64,000 nt of DNA, taken from Pseudomonas sp. RIT409. GTDB lineage: Bacteria; Pseudomonadota; Gammaproteobacteria; Pseudomonadales; Pseudomonadaceae. This document shows, one piece after another, positions 34,687-43,822 of the stretch; position 1 is the first letter of the stretch, and every line of letters begins with the position of its first letter. The notes under the pieces are model-generated. The model had not been told where the DNA came from. It saw only the letters and a list, made by a program, of their open reading frames with translations, and made no database searches. The position numbers were made by a program, and so were the translations under genes. The stretch is from the NCBI RefSeq assembly GCF_003052515.2, contig NZ_QARE02000002.1:186001-250000 (forward strand), read 5' to 3'.

Positions 34687-35769
34687 ATGAAAATCGGCGT
34701 AATCGGTGGCGGCCAGTTAGGCCGCATGTTGGCCTTGGCGGGTACACCGCTGGGAATGGACTTCGCGTTTCTCGACCCGGCGCCGGATGCCTGTGCAGCC
34801 GCTCTCGGCGAGCACCTGCGTGCCGATTACGGCGATCAGGACCACCTGCGCCAGTTGGCTGACGAAGTGGATCTGGTGACCTTCGAATTCGAAAGCGTTC
34901 CTGCCGAAACCGTGGCCTTTCTCTCGCAGTTCGTGCCCGTTTACCCGAGCGCTGAAGCGCTGCGCATCGCTCGCGACCGCTGGTTCGAAAAGAGCATGTT
35001 CAAGGACCTGGGCATTCCAACGCCTGCGTTCGCCGATATTCAGTCTCAGGTAGATCTGGACAATGCCGTCGCCGCTATCGGCCTGCCTGCGGTCCTCAAA
35101 ACCCGGACCTTGGGCTATGACGGCAAGGGCCAGAAGGTCCTGCGCACGCCCGAGGATGTGGTCGGCACCTTTGCCGAACTGGGCAGCGTGCCGTGCCTGC
35201 TGGAAGGTTTCGTGCCGTTCACCGGTGAGGTCTCGCTCATCGCCGTGCGCGCCCGTGATGGCGAAACCCGCTTTTACCCGCTGGTGCACAACACCCACGA
35301 CAGTGGCATCTTGCGCCTGTCGATCGCCAGCACCGATCACCCGTTGCAGGCGCTGGCCGAAGATTATGCCGGTCGCGTGCTCAATCAACTGGATTACGTC
35401 GGCGTACTGGCCTTCGAGTTCTTTGAAGTCGACGGCGGCCTGAAAGCCAACGAAATCGCGCCGCGCGTCCACAACTCCGGCCATTGGACCATTGAAGGCT
35501 CCGAGTGCAGTCAGTTCGAAAACCACCTGCGGGCTGTGGCCGGTCTGCCATTGGGTTCGACGGCCAAAGTGGGCGAGAGCGCGATGATCAACTTCATTGG
35601 TGAAGTGCCTGCAGTGCAAAGCGTCATCGCGGTCGATGACTGCCATTTGCACCACTACGGAAAGGCGTTCAAGGCCGGTCGCAAGGTAGGGCATGCCACC
35701 GTGCGCAGCCAGGACCGTGCGACGCTGGATCGTCAGGTGAAGCTTGTCGAAGCGCTGATCAAAAACTGA
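34687..35769 (+). CDS. purK: N5-carboxyaminoimidazole ribonucleotide synthase
   Basis: A 360-residue ATP-grasp ligase forming N5-CAIR from AIR, bicarbonate and ATP. The N-terminal pre-ATP-grasp domain opens MKIGVIGGGQLGRMLA; the ATP-grasp domain has KTRTLGYDGKGQ (about 138-149) and the metal-binding ANEIAPRVHNSGHWT (about 258-272). It is downstream of purE with a 7-base gap. The product is passed to PurE. Identification is secure. Confidence 0.96.
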   Translation: MKIGVIGGGQLGRMLALAGTPLGMDFAFLDPAPDACAAALGEHLRADYGDQDHLRQLADEVDLVTFEFESVPAETVAFLSQFVPVYPSAEALRIARDRWFEKSMFKDLGIPTPAFADIQSQVDLDNAVAAIGLPAVLKTRTLGYDGKGQKVLRTPEDVVGTFAELGSVPCLLEGFVPFTGEVSLIAVRARDGETRFYPLVHNTHDSGILRLSIASTDHPLQALAEDYAGRVLNQLDYVGVLAFEFFEVDGGLKANEIAPRVHNSGHWTIEGSECSQFENHLRAVAGLPLGSTAKVGESAMINFIGEVPAVQSVIAVDDCHLHHYGKAFKAGRKVGHATVRSQDRATLDRQVKLVEALIKN

Positions 35770-35785
35770 TCACCCCGCGAGCCGC

Positions 35786-35876
35786 CTGTAGGAGCGCACT
35801 TGCCCGCGATTGCAGTGTGTCAGTCCCCGCAAGGGGTACAGCTACACCGCAGTCGGGGTTAAGGGCGGTCCTACAG
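35786..35876. repeat. REP-like inverted repeat after purK
   Basis: CTGTAGGAGCGCACTTGCCC begins at 35786, and an imperfect inverted copy ends in CCTACAG at 35870-35876. It shares its core with the repeats at 2915 and 57946. Confidence 0.75.
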
Positions 35877-35984
35877 GTTCGTGTGTGGAATCGTGTTGAA
35901 CCATTCATCTCCCACACCCCTCAGATAGCGTGTTGCCAATTGCCGTCTAGGCTTTGGCTTATTCACTGAACAGAGGGACATGGC

Positions 35985-36230
35985 ATGGGCATCATCGGAA
36001 CCATTTTCATCGGCTTGATCGTGGGGCTGCTGGCGCGCTTTCTGAAGCCGGGCGACGACAGCATGGGCTGGATCATGACCATCATTCTGGGTATCGCCGG
36101 TTCTCTGGTGGCAACCTATGGTGGTCAGGCACTGGGGATCTATCAGGCGGGCGAAGGCGCAGGCTTCCTTGGCGCGCTGGTCGGCGCGATTGTCCTGCTG
36201 GTGATTTACGGCCTGATCAAAAAGAGATGA
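35985..36230 (+). CDS. GlsB/YeaQ/YmgE-family small membrane protein
   Basis: An 81-residue protein with three hydrophobic segments and the glycine-rich family pattern IIGTIFIGLIVGLLARFLKPG and IMTIILGIAGSLVATYGG. These proteins are called transglycosylase-associated but no enzyme activity is known; several are induced by stress. It stands alone between purK and a DUF3299 gene, 77 bases upstream of the latter. Confidence 0.88.
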   Translation: MGIIGTIFIGLIVGLLARFLKPGDDSMGWIMTIILGIAGSLVATYGGQALGIYQAGEGAGFLGALVGAIVLLVIYGLIKKR

Positions 36231-36307
36231 AATCCGTTCCGGCCCTCTGCGCGATCGGCGCGCGGGGGGCTAGAATGCGCGGCATCTTTCCCCTGCCGAG
36301 CACATCA

Positions 36308-36844
36308 ATGCGTCGTCTTCTCCTCCTCTCCTTCCTGCTGGTTTGCGGACTGGCCCACGCGGCCGAGCTCCCTGAAACCGACTGGCTCGAACTGATGCCC
36401 AAGTCGGATCAAAAAGCTCTCGAAGCCATGCCTGAGATCGATCACAACTCGCCCGAAGCCCAAGGCACGTTCAACAGCAAGGGGGGATTGAAGCAGAGCA
36501 AAGGCTTGCCCGCCGTGATGTATTCAACCAAGACCGTGGCTGCGATGGATGGTAAAGCCATCCGGCTGGGCGGCTATCCAGTGCCGTTGGAGACCGACGC
36601 GAAGGGGCACAGCACCCTGTTTTTCCTCGTCCCATATCCGGGCGCCTGCATCCACGTGCCCCCGCCCCCGCCCAATCAGTTGGTGCTGGTGCGCTATCCG
36701 AAAGGCTTGAAGATCGAGGACATCTACACGCCGCTTTGGGTCGTTGGCACATTGAAAATCGAGAAGGTCAGCAACGATTTGGCCGATGCGGCCTATGCGC
36801 TGGATGCGTCGAAGGTGCGGGTGGTGACCGAGGCCGACCTGTAG
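36308..36844 (+). CDS. DUF3299 periplasmic protein
   Basis: A 178-residue protein with a signal peptide (MRRLLLLSFLLVCGLAHAAE) followed by a DUF3299 domain: ETDWLELMPKSDQKAL, KAIRLGGYPVPLE and LVPYPGACIHVPPPPPNQLVLV. The last segment with one conserved cysteine and His-Val-Pro-Pro is the family hallmark. Function is unknown; homologues sometimes lie beside ABC exporters of the MacB/LolCDE type, not here. The ATG at 36308 is the first that gives a signal peptide. Confidence 0.8.
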   Translation: MRRLLLLSFLLVCGLAHAAELPETDWLELMPKSDQKALEAMPEIDHNSPEAQGTFNSKGGLKQSKGLPAVMYSTKTVAAMDGKAIRLGGYPVPLETDAKGHSTLFFLVPYPGACIHVPPPPPNQLVLVRYPKGLKIEDIYTPLWVVGTLKIEKVSNDLADAAYALDASKVRVVTEADL

Positions 36845-36931
36845 AACACCCGTTCAGTCAGGAACACGGTCAGGATCCACGCGGCTGTGGGGGTGAAAGG
36901 CTCACGCCCACAGAGCGTCGCAAACTCGCTA

Positions 36932-37843
36932 TCAATCGTCAGTCAGGGGCTCGGCCCACAGGCTCACACCCATCACATGCATGTTGCCCGGCTTGAGTGT
37001 CACCACGTCGGTCATGACATTCGCGGTTTCGACACAGACCATGCCCGTCCAGTCATCGGCGCCCATGTCGCTGAAGGTTTTCGTCTTCTCGACCCAGGGA
37101 TTCCAGACCACCGACGACTTAGAACCCTGAGTCTGGATTTCGATACGACGTTTCCAGGCGGGGTCGATGATCGATACCCGGGCGGGTGTGTCTTGGTAGA
37201 TACGGTCCGTTTCGCCAGTGAACCTGATGTCACCCGCTTGGACATTCTGCTTTTCCCAGCTTTCCAGCGTGTTGAGGTAGCTGACGCCATCCAGACCCTG
37301 AATGCTGATCTGATGCACGTCGCTGACGGCAAAGTAGGTGTGCAGTGCCTGGCTCAGCGTGACGTCATGGTCGCCTGCGTTGAAGCTGGCCAGACTGACG
37401 TTCAGGGCGGTATCCATGCGAATCTGCAGCTTCACGCCGACCACGTGTGGCCAGCCCGGTAGATGACCCTCGGCTTTGGGCTGGATGAACTCGATGATCA
37501 GGGCCTCGCCGTCTTCACCCATGCCCATCAGTTCCCAGTCAATCGCACGGACTTCACCATGGGCGTTCGCAGGCTCGCTGCTGCGTCGCATCGCCTGGAC
37601 GCTCTGCGGGTTGCGCTGGAAGTTGCCGAACCATGGCCAGCAGATGGGCATGCCGCCGCGAATCGCCTTGCCGTGGTTGTACACCGCGTTCGGGTTGGAC
37701 CAGATCAGCGGTTCGTCGCCGTCGACCTGATAGCTGACGATGTGCGCGCCCTGTTGGGCCACCACCAATTCGGCCTGGCCGTGGCGAATACGCCAGCAGT
37801 TGAGCTCGCCGAGCTGGATGGATTCGACTTCTGGCGTAGGCAT
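36932..37843 (-). CDS. D-hexose-6-phosphate mutarotase (YeaD-like)
   Basis: A 303-residue aldose-1-epimerase-fold protein of the YeaD subgroup, which speeds interconversion of alpha and beta glucose-6-phosphate. Visible are VAQQGAHIVSYQVDGDEPLIW, IRGGMPICWPWFG (about 60-75), the catalytic-histidine region SQALHTYFAVSDV (about 165-180) and, near the end, WNPWVEKTKTFSDMGADDW. The ATG at 37843 is preferred to a TTG six codons upstream. It stands alone; the thioesterase gene follows upstream on the same strand after 103 bases. Confidence 0.9.
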   Translation of the reverse strand: MPTPEVESIQLGELNCWRIRHGQAELVVAQQGAHIVSYQVDGDEPLIWSNPNAVYNHGKAIRGGMPICWPWFGNFQRNPQSVQAMRRSSEPANAHGEVRAIDWELMGMGEDGEALIIEFIQPKAEGHLPGWPHVVGVKLQIRMDTALNVSLASFNAGDHDVTLSQALHTYFAVSDVHQISIQGLDGVSYLNTLESWEKQNVQAGDIRFTGETDRIYQDTPARVSIIDPAWKRRIEIQTQGSKSSVVWNPWVEKTKTFSDMGADDWTGMVCVETANVMTDVVTLKPGNMHVMGVSLWAEPLTDD

Positions 37844-37946
37844 AGAGGAATACTCACTCAAAGGACAGTGACTGAATCAGACTGTGCCAAGCTTGATGAG
37901 TTTACTGCGTGCTGCCAAGTGCGACGGTTCTGTTCCCGTTTGTAGG

Positions 37947-38348
37947 TCAGCGCCGGGCCGGGACCGATCGGGTACGACCGCTGCCGTCGATGGCCACGAA
38001 GACGAAGACCGCCTCGGTCACTTTGCGCCACTCACTGGACAACGGGTCGTCGCTCCAGACCTCGACCATCATCTGAATCGAGCTACGGCCGATTTCGAGG
38101 GTCTGGGTGTAGAACGACAACTGCGCCCCTACGGCCACTGGCACCAGAAAGGCCATGCGGTCGATGGCGACTGTGGCGACCCGGCCACCCGCCACCTTGC
38201 TGGCCATGGCCGTGCCTGCCAGGTCCATCTGCGCGACGAGCCAGCCGCCATAGATATCGCCAAAGCCATTGGTTTCACGCGGAAGTGCAGTGATTTGCAG
38301 CGCCAGATCGCCCTGCGGAATAGGATCTTCTTGTTCAAGTTCATTCAT
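37947..38348 (-). CDS. Acyl-CoA thioesterase (YciA-like hotdog fold)
   Basis: A 133-residue single hotdog domain. The pattern NGFGDIYGGWLVAQMDLAGTAMASKVAGGRVAT contains the N-x-x-G-D-I-x-G-G-W motif of YciA-type thioesterases with the catalytic aspartate, and VAIDRMAFLVPVAVGAQLSFY follows. These enzymes hydrolyse many acyl-CoAs and form hexamers. The ATG at 38348 (MNELEQEDPIPQGDLALQ) fits the family's length; the longer frame adds 40 atypical residues. Confidence 0.88.
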   Translation of the reverse strand: MNELEQEDPIPQGDLALQITALPRETNGFGDIYGGWLVAQMDLAGTAMASKVAGGRVATVAIDRMAFLVPVAVGAQLSFYTQTLEIGRSSIQMMVEVWSDDPLSSEWRKVTEAVFVFVAIDGSGRTRSVPARR

Positions 38349-38743
38349 TGTCGAGGGGCCTCGGACCCATAACGCGCCGGGTTCGTAAAGAACCCAAGTC
38401 TTCAATTCATTGTCAGGGAAACTCTGCGAAGACGACTTGGTTAAATGGCTTCGCACAATTTCCTTCAAAGACCGACTGAGTCGCGGCTGGCCAGTATATC
38501 GATCGATGTTTCACGAAACGACCGCTGGGTGCCCATTTTGCCCGGTGTGCGTTGCAATCCATGTGCATCAGCGCGCAATTTGCTATCGTGCCGAACCGAT
38601 TTGGCGTACTGCGCCGACATTGGCACGCAATTTTGATGCCCGATTACCTCTTCGAGACGATAAATAGCGTGCACAGCTGTTATCCGCGGCTGCCTGACTG
38701 TTGATCATTCGCCCAAGAGAGCCTCAAAAGAGAAGCCATTGTC

Positions 38744-40036
38744 ATGTCCTCTGTGTCTTCCAGTGTCGCGCCGTCGCGCCCGCTGACCCGCAACGATTAT
38801 AAAACGCTGTCGCTTTCCGCCTTGGGCGGCGCGCTGGAGTTTTACGACTTCATCATTTTCGTCTTCTTCGCCGCGGTCGTCGGCAAGCTGTTTTTCCCTG
38901 TGGACATGCCGGAATGGCTGCGTTTGATGCAAACGTTTGGCATTTTTGCAGCCGGCTATCTGGCCCGTCCGTTAGGTGGGATCGTCATGGCCCACTTTGG
39001 CGACCTGCTTGGCCGCAAGAAAATGTTCACTCTGAGCATCTTTCTGATGGCGCTCCCTACGCTCATCATGGGCCTGCTGCCGACCTACGCTCAAATTGGC
39101 ATCTGGGCGCCGATGCTGCTGTTGCTGATGCGCGTCATTCAGGGCGCGGCGATTGGTGGCGAAGTGCCTGGGGCGTGGGTATTCGTTTCCGAGCACGTTC
39201 CCTCACGTAACGTCGGTTACGCCTGTGGCACCCTGACGTCCGGTTTGACGGCCGGCATTCTGCTCGGCTCGTTGGTAGCCACCTGGATCAATAGCCTGTA
39301 CACGCCTGCTGAGGTTTCGGACTACGCCTGGCGTATTCCTTTCCTTCTCGGAGGCGTGTTTGGTCTGATGTCGGTTTACCTGCGCCGCTGGCTCCACGAG
39401 ACGCCGGTGTTCGCCGAACTGCAATTGCGCAAGCAACTGGCTGAAGAAGTCCCCCTCAAAGCCGTGCTGCGTGATCATCGCGGCGCGGTCGTACTGTCGA
39501 TGGCATTGACCTGGCTGCTCTCGGCAGGCGTTGTCGTCGTCATCCTCATGACGCCCACCCTCCTTCAAACCCTGCATGGCTTCGCGCCTGCGGTGACATT
39601 GAAAGCCAACAGCCTGGCCATCGTCATGCTCAGCCTGGGCTGCATCGGCGCAGGCGCTCTGGCGGATCGATTCGGCGCGGGGCTGGTCTTTCTCCTTGGC
39701 TCACTCGGGCTGCTGGTCACGTCTTGGACCTTCTACCACACCGTCGGGGCCTACCCCGACTGGCTGTACCCGCTTTACGCGTTGACCGGGCTGTTCGTCG
39801 GCACCATCGGCGCGGTGCCGTTCGTGATGGTCAAGGCCTTTCCGCCTGTCGTGCGTTTCTCAGGGTTGTCGTTCTCTTACAACCTGGCATACGCCATCTT
39901 CGGCGGGCTGACGCCGATGGTGGTCACGCTGATGCTCAAAGCCAACCCCATGGGCCCCGCGTGGTACGTGGCGATCCTGTGCGGGTTGGGAATGGTGATT
40001 GGGCTGTACCTGCTGAAGAGCAAGCGGATTCAGTAA
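38744..40036 (+). CDS. MFS transporter, metabolite:H+ symporter type
   Basis: A 430-residue transporter with twelve hydrophobic segments. The MHS (ShiA/ProP-like) features are an N-terminal LGGALEFYDFIIFVFFAAVVGKLFF, the loop LARPLGGIVMAHFGDLLGRKKMF (the G-x-x-x-D-x-x-G-R-K/R motif between segments 2 and 3) and GGEVPGAWVFVSEHVP. Substrates in this family include shikimate, citrate, proline and dicarboxylates; the sequence does not tell which. It stands alone, with 275 bases upstream in which I see nothing recognisable. Confidence 0.9.
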   Translation: MSSVSSSVAPSRPLTRNDYKTLSLSALGGALEFYDFIIFVFFAAVVGKLFFPVDMPEWLRLMQTFGIFAAGYLARPLGGIVMAHFGDLLGRKKMFTLSIFLMALPTLIMGLLPTYAQIGIWAPMLLLLMRVIQGAAIGGEVPGAWVFVSEHVPSRNVGYACGTLTSGLTAGILLGSLVATWINSLYTPAEVSDYAWRIPFLLGGVFGLMSVYLRRWLHETPVFAELQLRKQLAEEVPLKAVLRDHRGAVVLSMALTWLLSAGVVVVILMTPTLLQTLHGFAPAVTLKANSLAIVMLSLGCIGAGALADRFGAGLVFLLGSLGLLVTSWTFYHTVGAYPDWLYPLYALTGLFVGTIGAVPFVMVKAFPPVVRFSGLSFSYNLAYAIFGGLTPMVVTLMLKANPMGPAWYVAILCGLGMVIGLYLLKSKRIQ

Positions 40037-40048
40037 AAAGACGACGGT

Positions 40049-40116
40049 TCGCGGGCAGCCCCTGCCCGCGAGGCCGCGCCAGCATTTGGCGGTGACCCGC
40101 GATGATGAAACGGGTC
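40049..40116. repeat. Two hairpins downstream of the MFS gene
   Basis: TCGCGGGCAG-CCC-CTGCCCGCGA (40049-40071) is a perfect 10-bp hairpin with a triloop, 12 bases past the MFS stop and without a T-run. A second dyad, GACCCG...CGGGTC, is at 40094-40116. They may protect or end the mRNA. The rest of the 325-base gap up to pstS holds the Pho box. Confidence 0.6.
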
Positions 40117-40288
40117 CCGTTACTCCCCGTGCTGGGTGCCACAGCGAAACGTTCTGGGTTTGCCTTTTTTTGTCGTCATCGAGCTTCATTCGTAAGAAGC
40201 GTCGAGCAAACGTGCGCTGAATAGCCATCGCTGACTGACTGCAGGGTCAGAATGGATGGCGAGCGCGCCTGATGACTCATTCATATGC

Positions 40289-40317
40289 CTGTCACAATCT
40301 GGTCATAGAGTGGTCAC
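40289..40317 (+). promoter_or_regulatory. Pho box (three half-sites) of pstS
   Basis: CTGTCAC (40289-40295), TGGTCAT (40300-40306) and TGGTCAC (40311-40317) recur every 11 bp, the spacing of PhoB-binding repeats, 44 bases before the pstS ATG. This makes pstS a PhoB target under phosphate limitation. Confidence 0.85.
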
Positions 40318-40361
40318 ATGGCCCTCCATCGGGCCCACCTGAAACTTCGCCAGGAGCCGGC

Positions 40362-41342
40362 ATGAGACTCAAACGTATGATGGCTGCAATCAGCCTCCTT
40401 GCAGCCAGTTTGGCAGCCGTTCATACGAGCGCCGCAGTGGATCCCGCGATCAGTTCCTATAAAAGAGCCTCCGGAGTGTCGGGCAACCTGTCCAGCGTCG
40501 GTTCCGATACATTGGCCAACCTGATGACGATGTGGGCTGAAGCTTATAAGCAGGAATATCCCGCGGTGAATATTCAGATTCAAGCCGCCGGCTCATCGAC
40601 GGCACCCCCCGCGCTGACCGAGGGAACCGCGACGCTCGGGCCCATGAGTCGCAAAATGAAAGATGGCGAAGTATCGGCCTTCGAGCAGAAATACGGCTAC
40701 AAACCCACGGCCATTCCTGTGGCAGTAGATGCATTGGCGATCTTCGTACACAAGGACAACCCCATCAAAGGCCTCACGTTGCAGCAAGTGGACGCCATCT
40801 TCTCGGCCACGCGCCTGTGCGGCGCCAAGGCCGAGGCCAAGACGTGGGCAGACGTGGGAGTGACCGGCGACCTGGCAGGCAAGTCGATTCAGCTGTTTGG
40901 CCGTAACTCAGTGTCGGGTACCTATGGGTACTTCAAGGAGGCTGCGCTGTGTAAGGGCGATTTCAAACCCAATGTCAACGAGCAGCCAGGCTCCGCCTCG
41001 GTGGTCAGTTCGATCAGCAACTCGTTGAACGGGATCGGTTACGCCGGTATCGGGTACAAAACCTCCAGCGTGCGAACCGTACCGCTGGCGCGCAAGCAAG
41101 GCGATACCTACATCGAGGACAACGAAGCCAATGCGCTCAATGGGACTTATCCGCTGGCGCGCTTTCTTTATGTCTACGTCAACAAGGCCCCTAACTTACC
41201 GCTGAACCCGCTGGAAGCGGAGTTCGTCAAACTGGTTTTGTCCCGACAAGGTCAGGAAGTTGTCATGAAAGACGGGTACATTCCTCTACCAGCCAAGGTT
41301 GTCGACAAGACGCTGGCTGATCTGGGGCTACAAAAACGGTAG
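40362..41342 (+). CDS. pstS: Phosphate ABC transporter substrate-binding protein
   Basis: A 326-residue periplasmic phosphate-binding protein. It starts at the ATG at 40362, after CAGGAGCCGGC, with a signal peptide ([25 protein letters not shown]). Phosphate-contact features are [36 protein letters not shown] and [13 protein letters not shown], as in the Pseudomonas-type PstS. It is preceded by a triple Pho box and followed by an intrinsic terminator at 41441-41475, so it can be made in excess of the membrane subunits, which have their own Pho box. Confidence 0.95.
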   Translation: MRLKRMMAAISLLAASLAAVHTSAAVDPAISSYKRASGVSGNLSSVGSDTLANLMTMWAEAYKQEYPAVNIQIQAAGSSTAPPALTEGTATLGPMSRKMKDGEVSAFEQKYGYKPTAIPVAVDALAIFVHKDNPIKGLTLQQVDAIFSATRLCGAKAEAKTWADVGVTGDLAGKSIQLFGRNSVSGTYGYFKEAALCKGDFKPNVNEQPGSASVVSSISNSLNGIGYAGIGYKTSSVRTVPLARKQGDTYIEDNEANALNGTYPLARFLYVYVNKAPNLPLNPLEAEFVKLVLSRQGQEVVMKDGYIPLPAKVVDKTLADLGLQKR

Positions 41343-41440
41343 CGCGCATCGCTGCCTGGACAACCCGGATGCAGGGCGAGAGGTTCGTCCTGCATGGAGT
41401 AGAGGGCCTTACGGATCGAGGCTTGCGAAATATGAGCAGT

Positions 41441-41475
41441 CCGTTGCCACGGTTCCGGGGCGACGGGCTTTTTTG
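41441..41475 (+). terminator. Intrinsic terminator after pstS
   Basis: CCGTTGCC (41441-41448) pairs with GGCGACGG (41459-41466; one G-T pair) around a 10-base loop, followed by GCTTTTTTG. It separates pstS from pstC. Confidence 0.8.
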
Positions 41476-41485
41476 CGTCACCATG

Positions 41486-41503
41486 CTGTCATGTATCTGT
41501 CAT
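41486..41503 (+). promoter_or_regulatory. Pho box of pstC-pstA-pstB-phoU
   Basis: CTGTCATGTATCTGTCAT holds two identical CTGTCAT half-sites 11 bp apart. Ten bases downstream TAGGGT (41514-41519) is the likely -10, which puts the transcript start close to the pstC ATG at 41526. Confidence 0.88.
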
Positions 41504-41525
41504 ACATTGCCGCTAGGGTGTGCGC

Positions 41526-43811
41526 ATGAATGATTTGGCCAATTCATCGATGATCGAGAAGTCCCCACCTGAGCGTATTGATTTCAATACGCCGCAGATG
41601 CAACGCAGGCGTCGTATCCGTGCGCTCAAGGACCGTCTGACGCGCTGGTACGTCCTGCTGGGTGGCCTGGCCGTTCTTGCGGCGATCACGTTGATCTTCT
41701 TTTATCTGGCCTACGTGGTGCTGCCGCTTTTCCAGGGCGCGACACTGACTGCATCGACGGCGCAAAGCCCAGCTTGGGAACACGGCGCCGGCACAGCGAT
41801 GCTGCTGACGCTCGAAGAGCAGAATCTGGTCGGCATGCGAGTCTCTGACAAGGGTGATGTCCTGTTCTTCGACACCCGGGATGGCAGTGAGCTTTCCCGC
41901 GTGCGATTGCCGATCCCCACCGGGGTACACGCAACCTCTGTGGCCCAGGATCAGCCGGGCAAGGCATTGGTGGCGGTTGGGTTGTCCGATGGCCGAGTGC
42001 TCGTGTTCAAGCACGGTTACCCGATCAGCTACCCCGAGAACAAGAAAACCATCACCCCGGCTGTGACCTTCCCATATGGCGAAACCCCGATCACGCTCGA
42101 TGCGCAGGGGCGTGCGCTGGAACACGTCAGCCTCAACGCGAGCGACACCACGCTGATGCTCGCAGGCGCGACCGGTGCCGAACTGCACGTGCGGTCGCTG
42201 ACACAGACCGAAAATCCCCTGACCGGTGAATCGGCCCATCGTCAAAGCCGAATCGACCTTCCGCAACTCTCGTCAACGGTCAAGGCGATCTACATCGATG
42301 CGCGTCAGCAATGGCTGTATGTCATCAATGGGCGCGCTCAAGCCGATGTCTTCAGCCTCGAGGACCGTACCCTCAACGGGCGCTACAAGCTGCTCGAGGA
42401 TGCCAGTGCCGAGACCACGGCCAGCGCCCAGTTGGTCGGTGGTATCTCGCTGATGATCGGCAATTCCAGAGGCAACATTGCTCAGTGGTTCATGGCGCGT
42501 GATGTGGACGGCGAAATGCGCCTGCAACACATCCGGGATTTCAAGATGAGCGGCGCGCCGATCGCGCAGATCGTCGCTGAACAGCGTCGCAAAGGCTTCA
42601 TCGCCATGGACACCTCTGGCAGGCTCGGCGTGTTTCACAGTACTGCCCACCGCACGCTGTTGATCGAGCCGGTAGCAAGCGGGCCGGCGATCATGGCGCT
42701 GTCCCCTCGTGCAGACCGCGTCTTGGTCGAAGACGGCGGCAAGTTGCTGCCTCTGACCCTGAAAAACCCGCATCCGGAAATCTCTTGGAGTGCGTTGTGG
42801 GACAAGGTCTGGTACGAGAATTACGACGAGCCCAAGTACATCTGGCAATCCACGGCTTCGAGCAGTGACTTCGAGCCAAAACTCAGCCTCGCACCGCTGA
42901 CCTATGGCACGCTGAAAGCTGCGCTCTACGCCATGCTGGTCGCGGCTCCGCTGGCCGTGGCGGCGGCGATCTACACGGCGTATTTCATGGCGCCGGGCAT
43001 GCGCCGCAAAGTCAAACCGGTAATCGAACTGATGGAAGCCATGCCGACGGTCATCCTTGGCTTCTTCGCCGGCTTGTTCCTGGCGCCCTACATCGAGGGG
43101 CACCTGCCGGGCATCTTCAGCCTTTTGATCTTCACGCCCATCGGTATCGTGGTGGCGGGGTTTCTCTGGTCGCGTTTGCCCGATTCAATTCGCCTGCGTG
43201 TCCCCGACGGGTGGGAAAGTGCGATTCTGATTCCGGTCATTCTGCTGGTGGGCTGGTTGTCACTGAGCATGAGTTCGCACTTGGAGAACTGGTTCTTCGA
43301 TGGCGACATGCGCTCGTGGATCACGCACTATTTGGACATCCCTTATGACCAGCGCAACGCCCTGGTGGTTGGTCTTGCCATGGGTTTTGCTGTCATCCCC
43401 AACATCTATTCGATTGCCGAAGATGCCGTATTCAGCGTGCCACGCAGTTTGACCCATGGCTCGCTGGCGTTGGGTGCGACACCTTGGCAGACGCTGATGC
43501 GGGTGGTGATCCTCACCGCCAGCCCGGGTATTTTTTCGGCGCTGATGATCGGTATGGGCCGCGCCGTGGGCGAAACCATGATTGTGCTCATGGCCACGGG
43601 CAACACCCCGATCATGGATATGAGCCTGTTCGAAGGCATGCGCACTCTAGCGGCTAACGTCGCGGTGGAGATGCCGGAATCGGAAGTCGGCGGCAGCCAT
43701 TATCGGGTGTTGTTCCTCGCTGCGCTGGTCCTGCTGACGTTCACCTTTGTCATGAACACCTTGGCAGAGCTGATTCGTCAGCGCTTGCGCAAGCAGTATT
43801 CGTCTTTCTAG
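41526..43811 (+). CDS. pstC: Phosphate ABC transporter permease PstC, with large periplasmic insertion
   Basis: A 761-residue protein, more than twice the E. coli PstC (319). The order is a basic N-terminus, one membrane helix (about 42-66), a long insertion (about 75-450), and then the permease domain with six helices (about 455-755) containing IELMEAMPTVILGFFAGL and the ABC-contact loop LALGATPWQTLMRVVILTASPGI. The insertion is rich in short strand units such as GDVLFFDTRDG, GRVLVFKHG, QWLYVINGRAQADVFSLEDRT and GRLGVFH, as in a WD40-like beta-propeller facing the periplasm. The ATG at 41526 is preferred to the GTG at 41520. pstA follows after 11 bases. Confidence 0.93.
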   Translation: MNDLANSSMIEKSPPERIDFNTPQMQRRRRIRALKDRLTRWYVLLGGLAVLAAITLIFFYLAYVVLPLFQGATLTASTAQSPAWEHGAGTAMLLTLEEQNLVGMRVSDKGDVLFFDTRDGSELSRVRLPIPTGVHATSVAQDQPGKALVAVGLSDGRVLVFKHGYPISYPENKKTITPAVTFPYGETPITLDAQGRALEHVSLNASDTTLMLAGATGAELHVRSLTQTENPLTGESAHRQSRIDLPQLSSTVKAIYIDARQQWLYVINGRAQADVFSLEDRTLNGRYKLLEDASAETTASAQLVGGISLMIGNSRGNIAQWFMARDVDGEMRLQHIRDFKMSGAPIAQIVAEQRRKGFIAMDTSGRLGVFHSTAHRTLLIEPVASGPAIMALSPRADRVLVEDGGKLLPLTLKNPHPEISWSALWDKVWYENYDEPKYIWQSTASSSDFEPKLSLAPLTYGTLKAALYAMLVAAPLAVAAAIYTAYFMAPGMRRKVKPVIELMEAMPTVILGFFAGLFLAPYIEGHLPGIFSLLIFTPIGIVVAGFLWSRLPDSIRLRVPDGWESAILIPVILLVGWLSLSMSSHLENWFFDGDMRSWITHYLDIPYDQRNALVVGLAMGFAVIPNIYSIAEDAVFSVPRSLTHGSLALGATPWQTLMRVVILTASPGIFSALMIGMGRAVGETMIVLMATGNTPIMDMSLFEGMRTLAANVAVEMPESEVGGSHYRVLFLAALVLLTFTFVMNTLAELIRQRLRKQYSSF

Positions 43812-43822
43812 GGCAGGTACAG

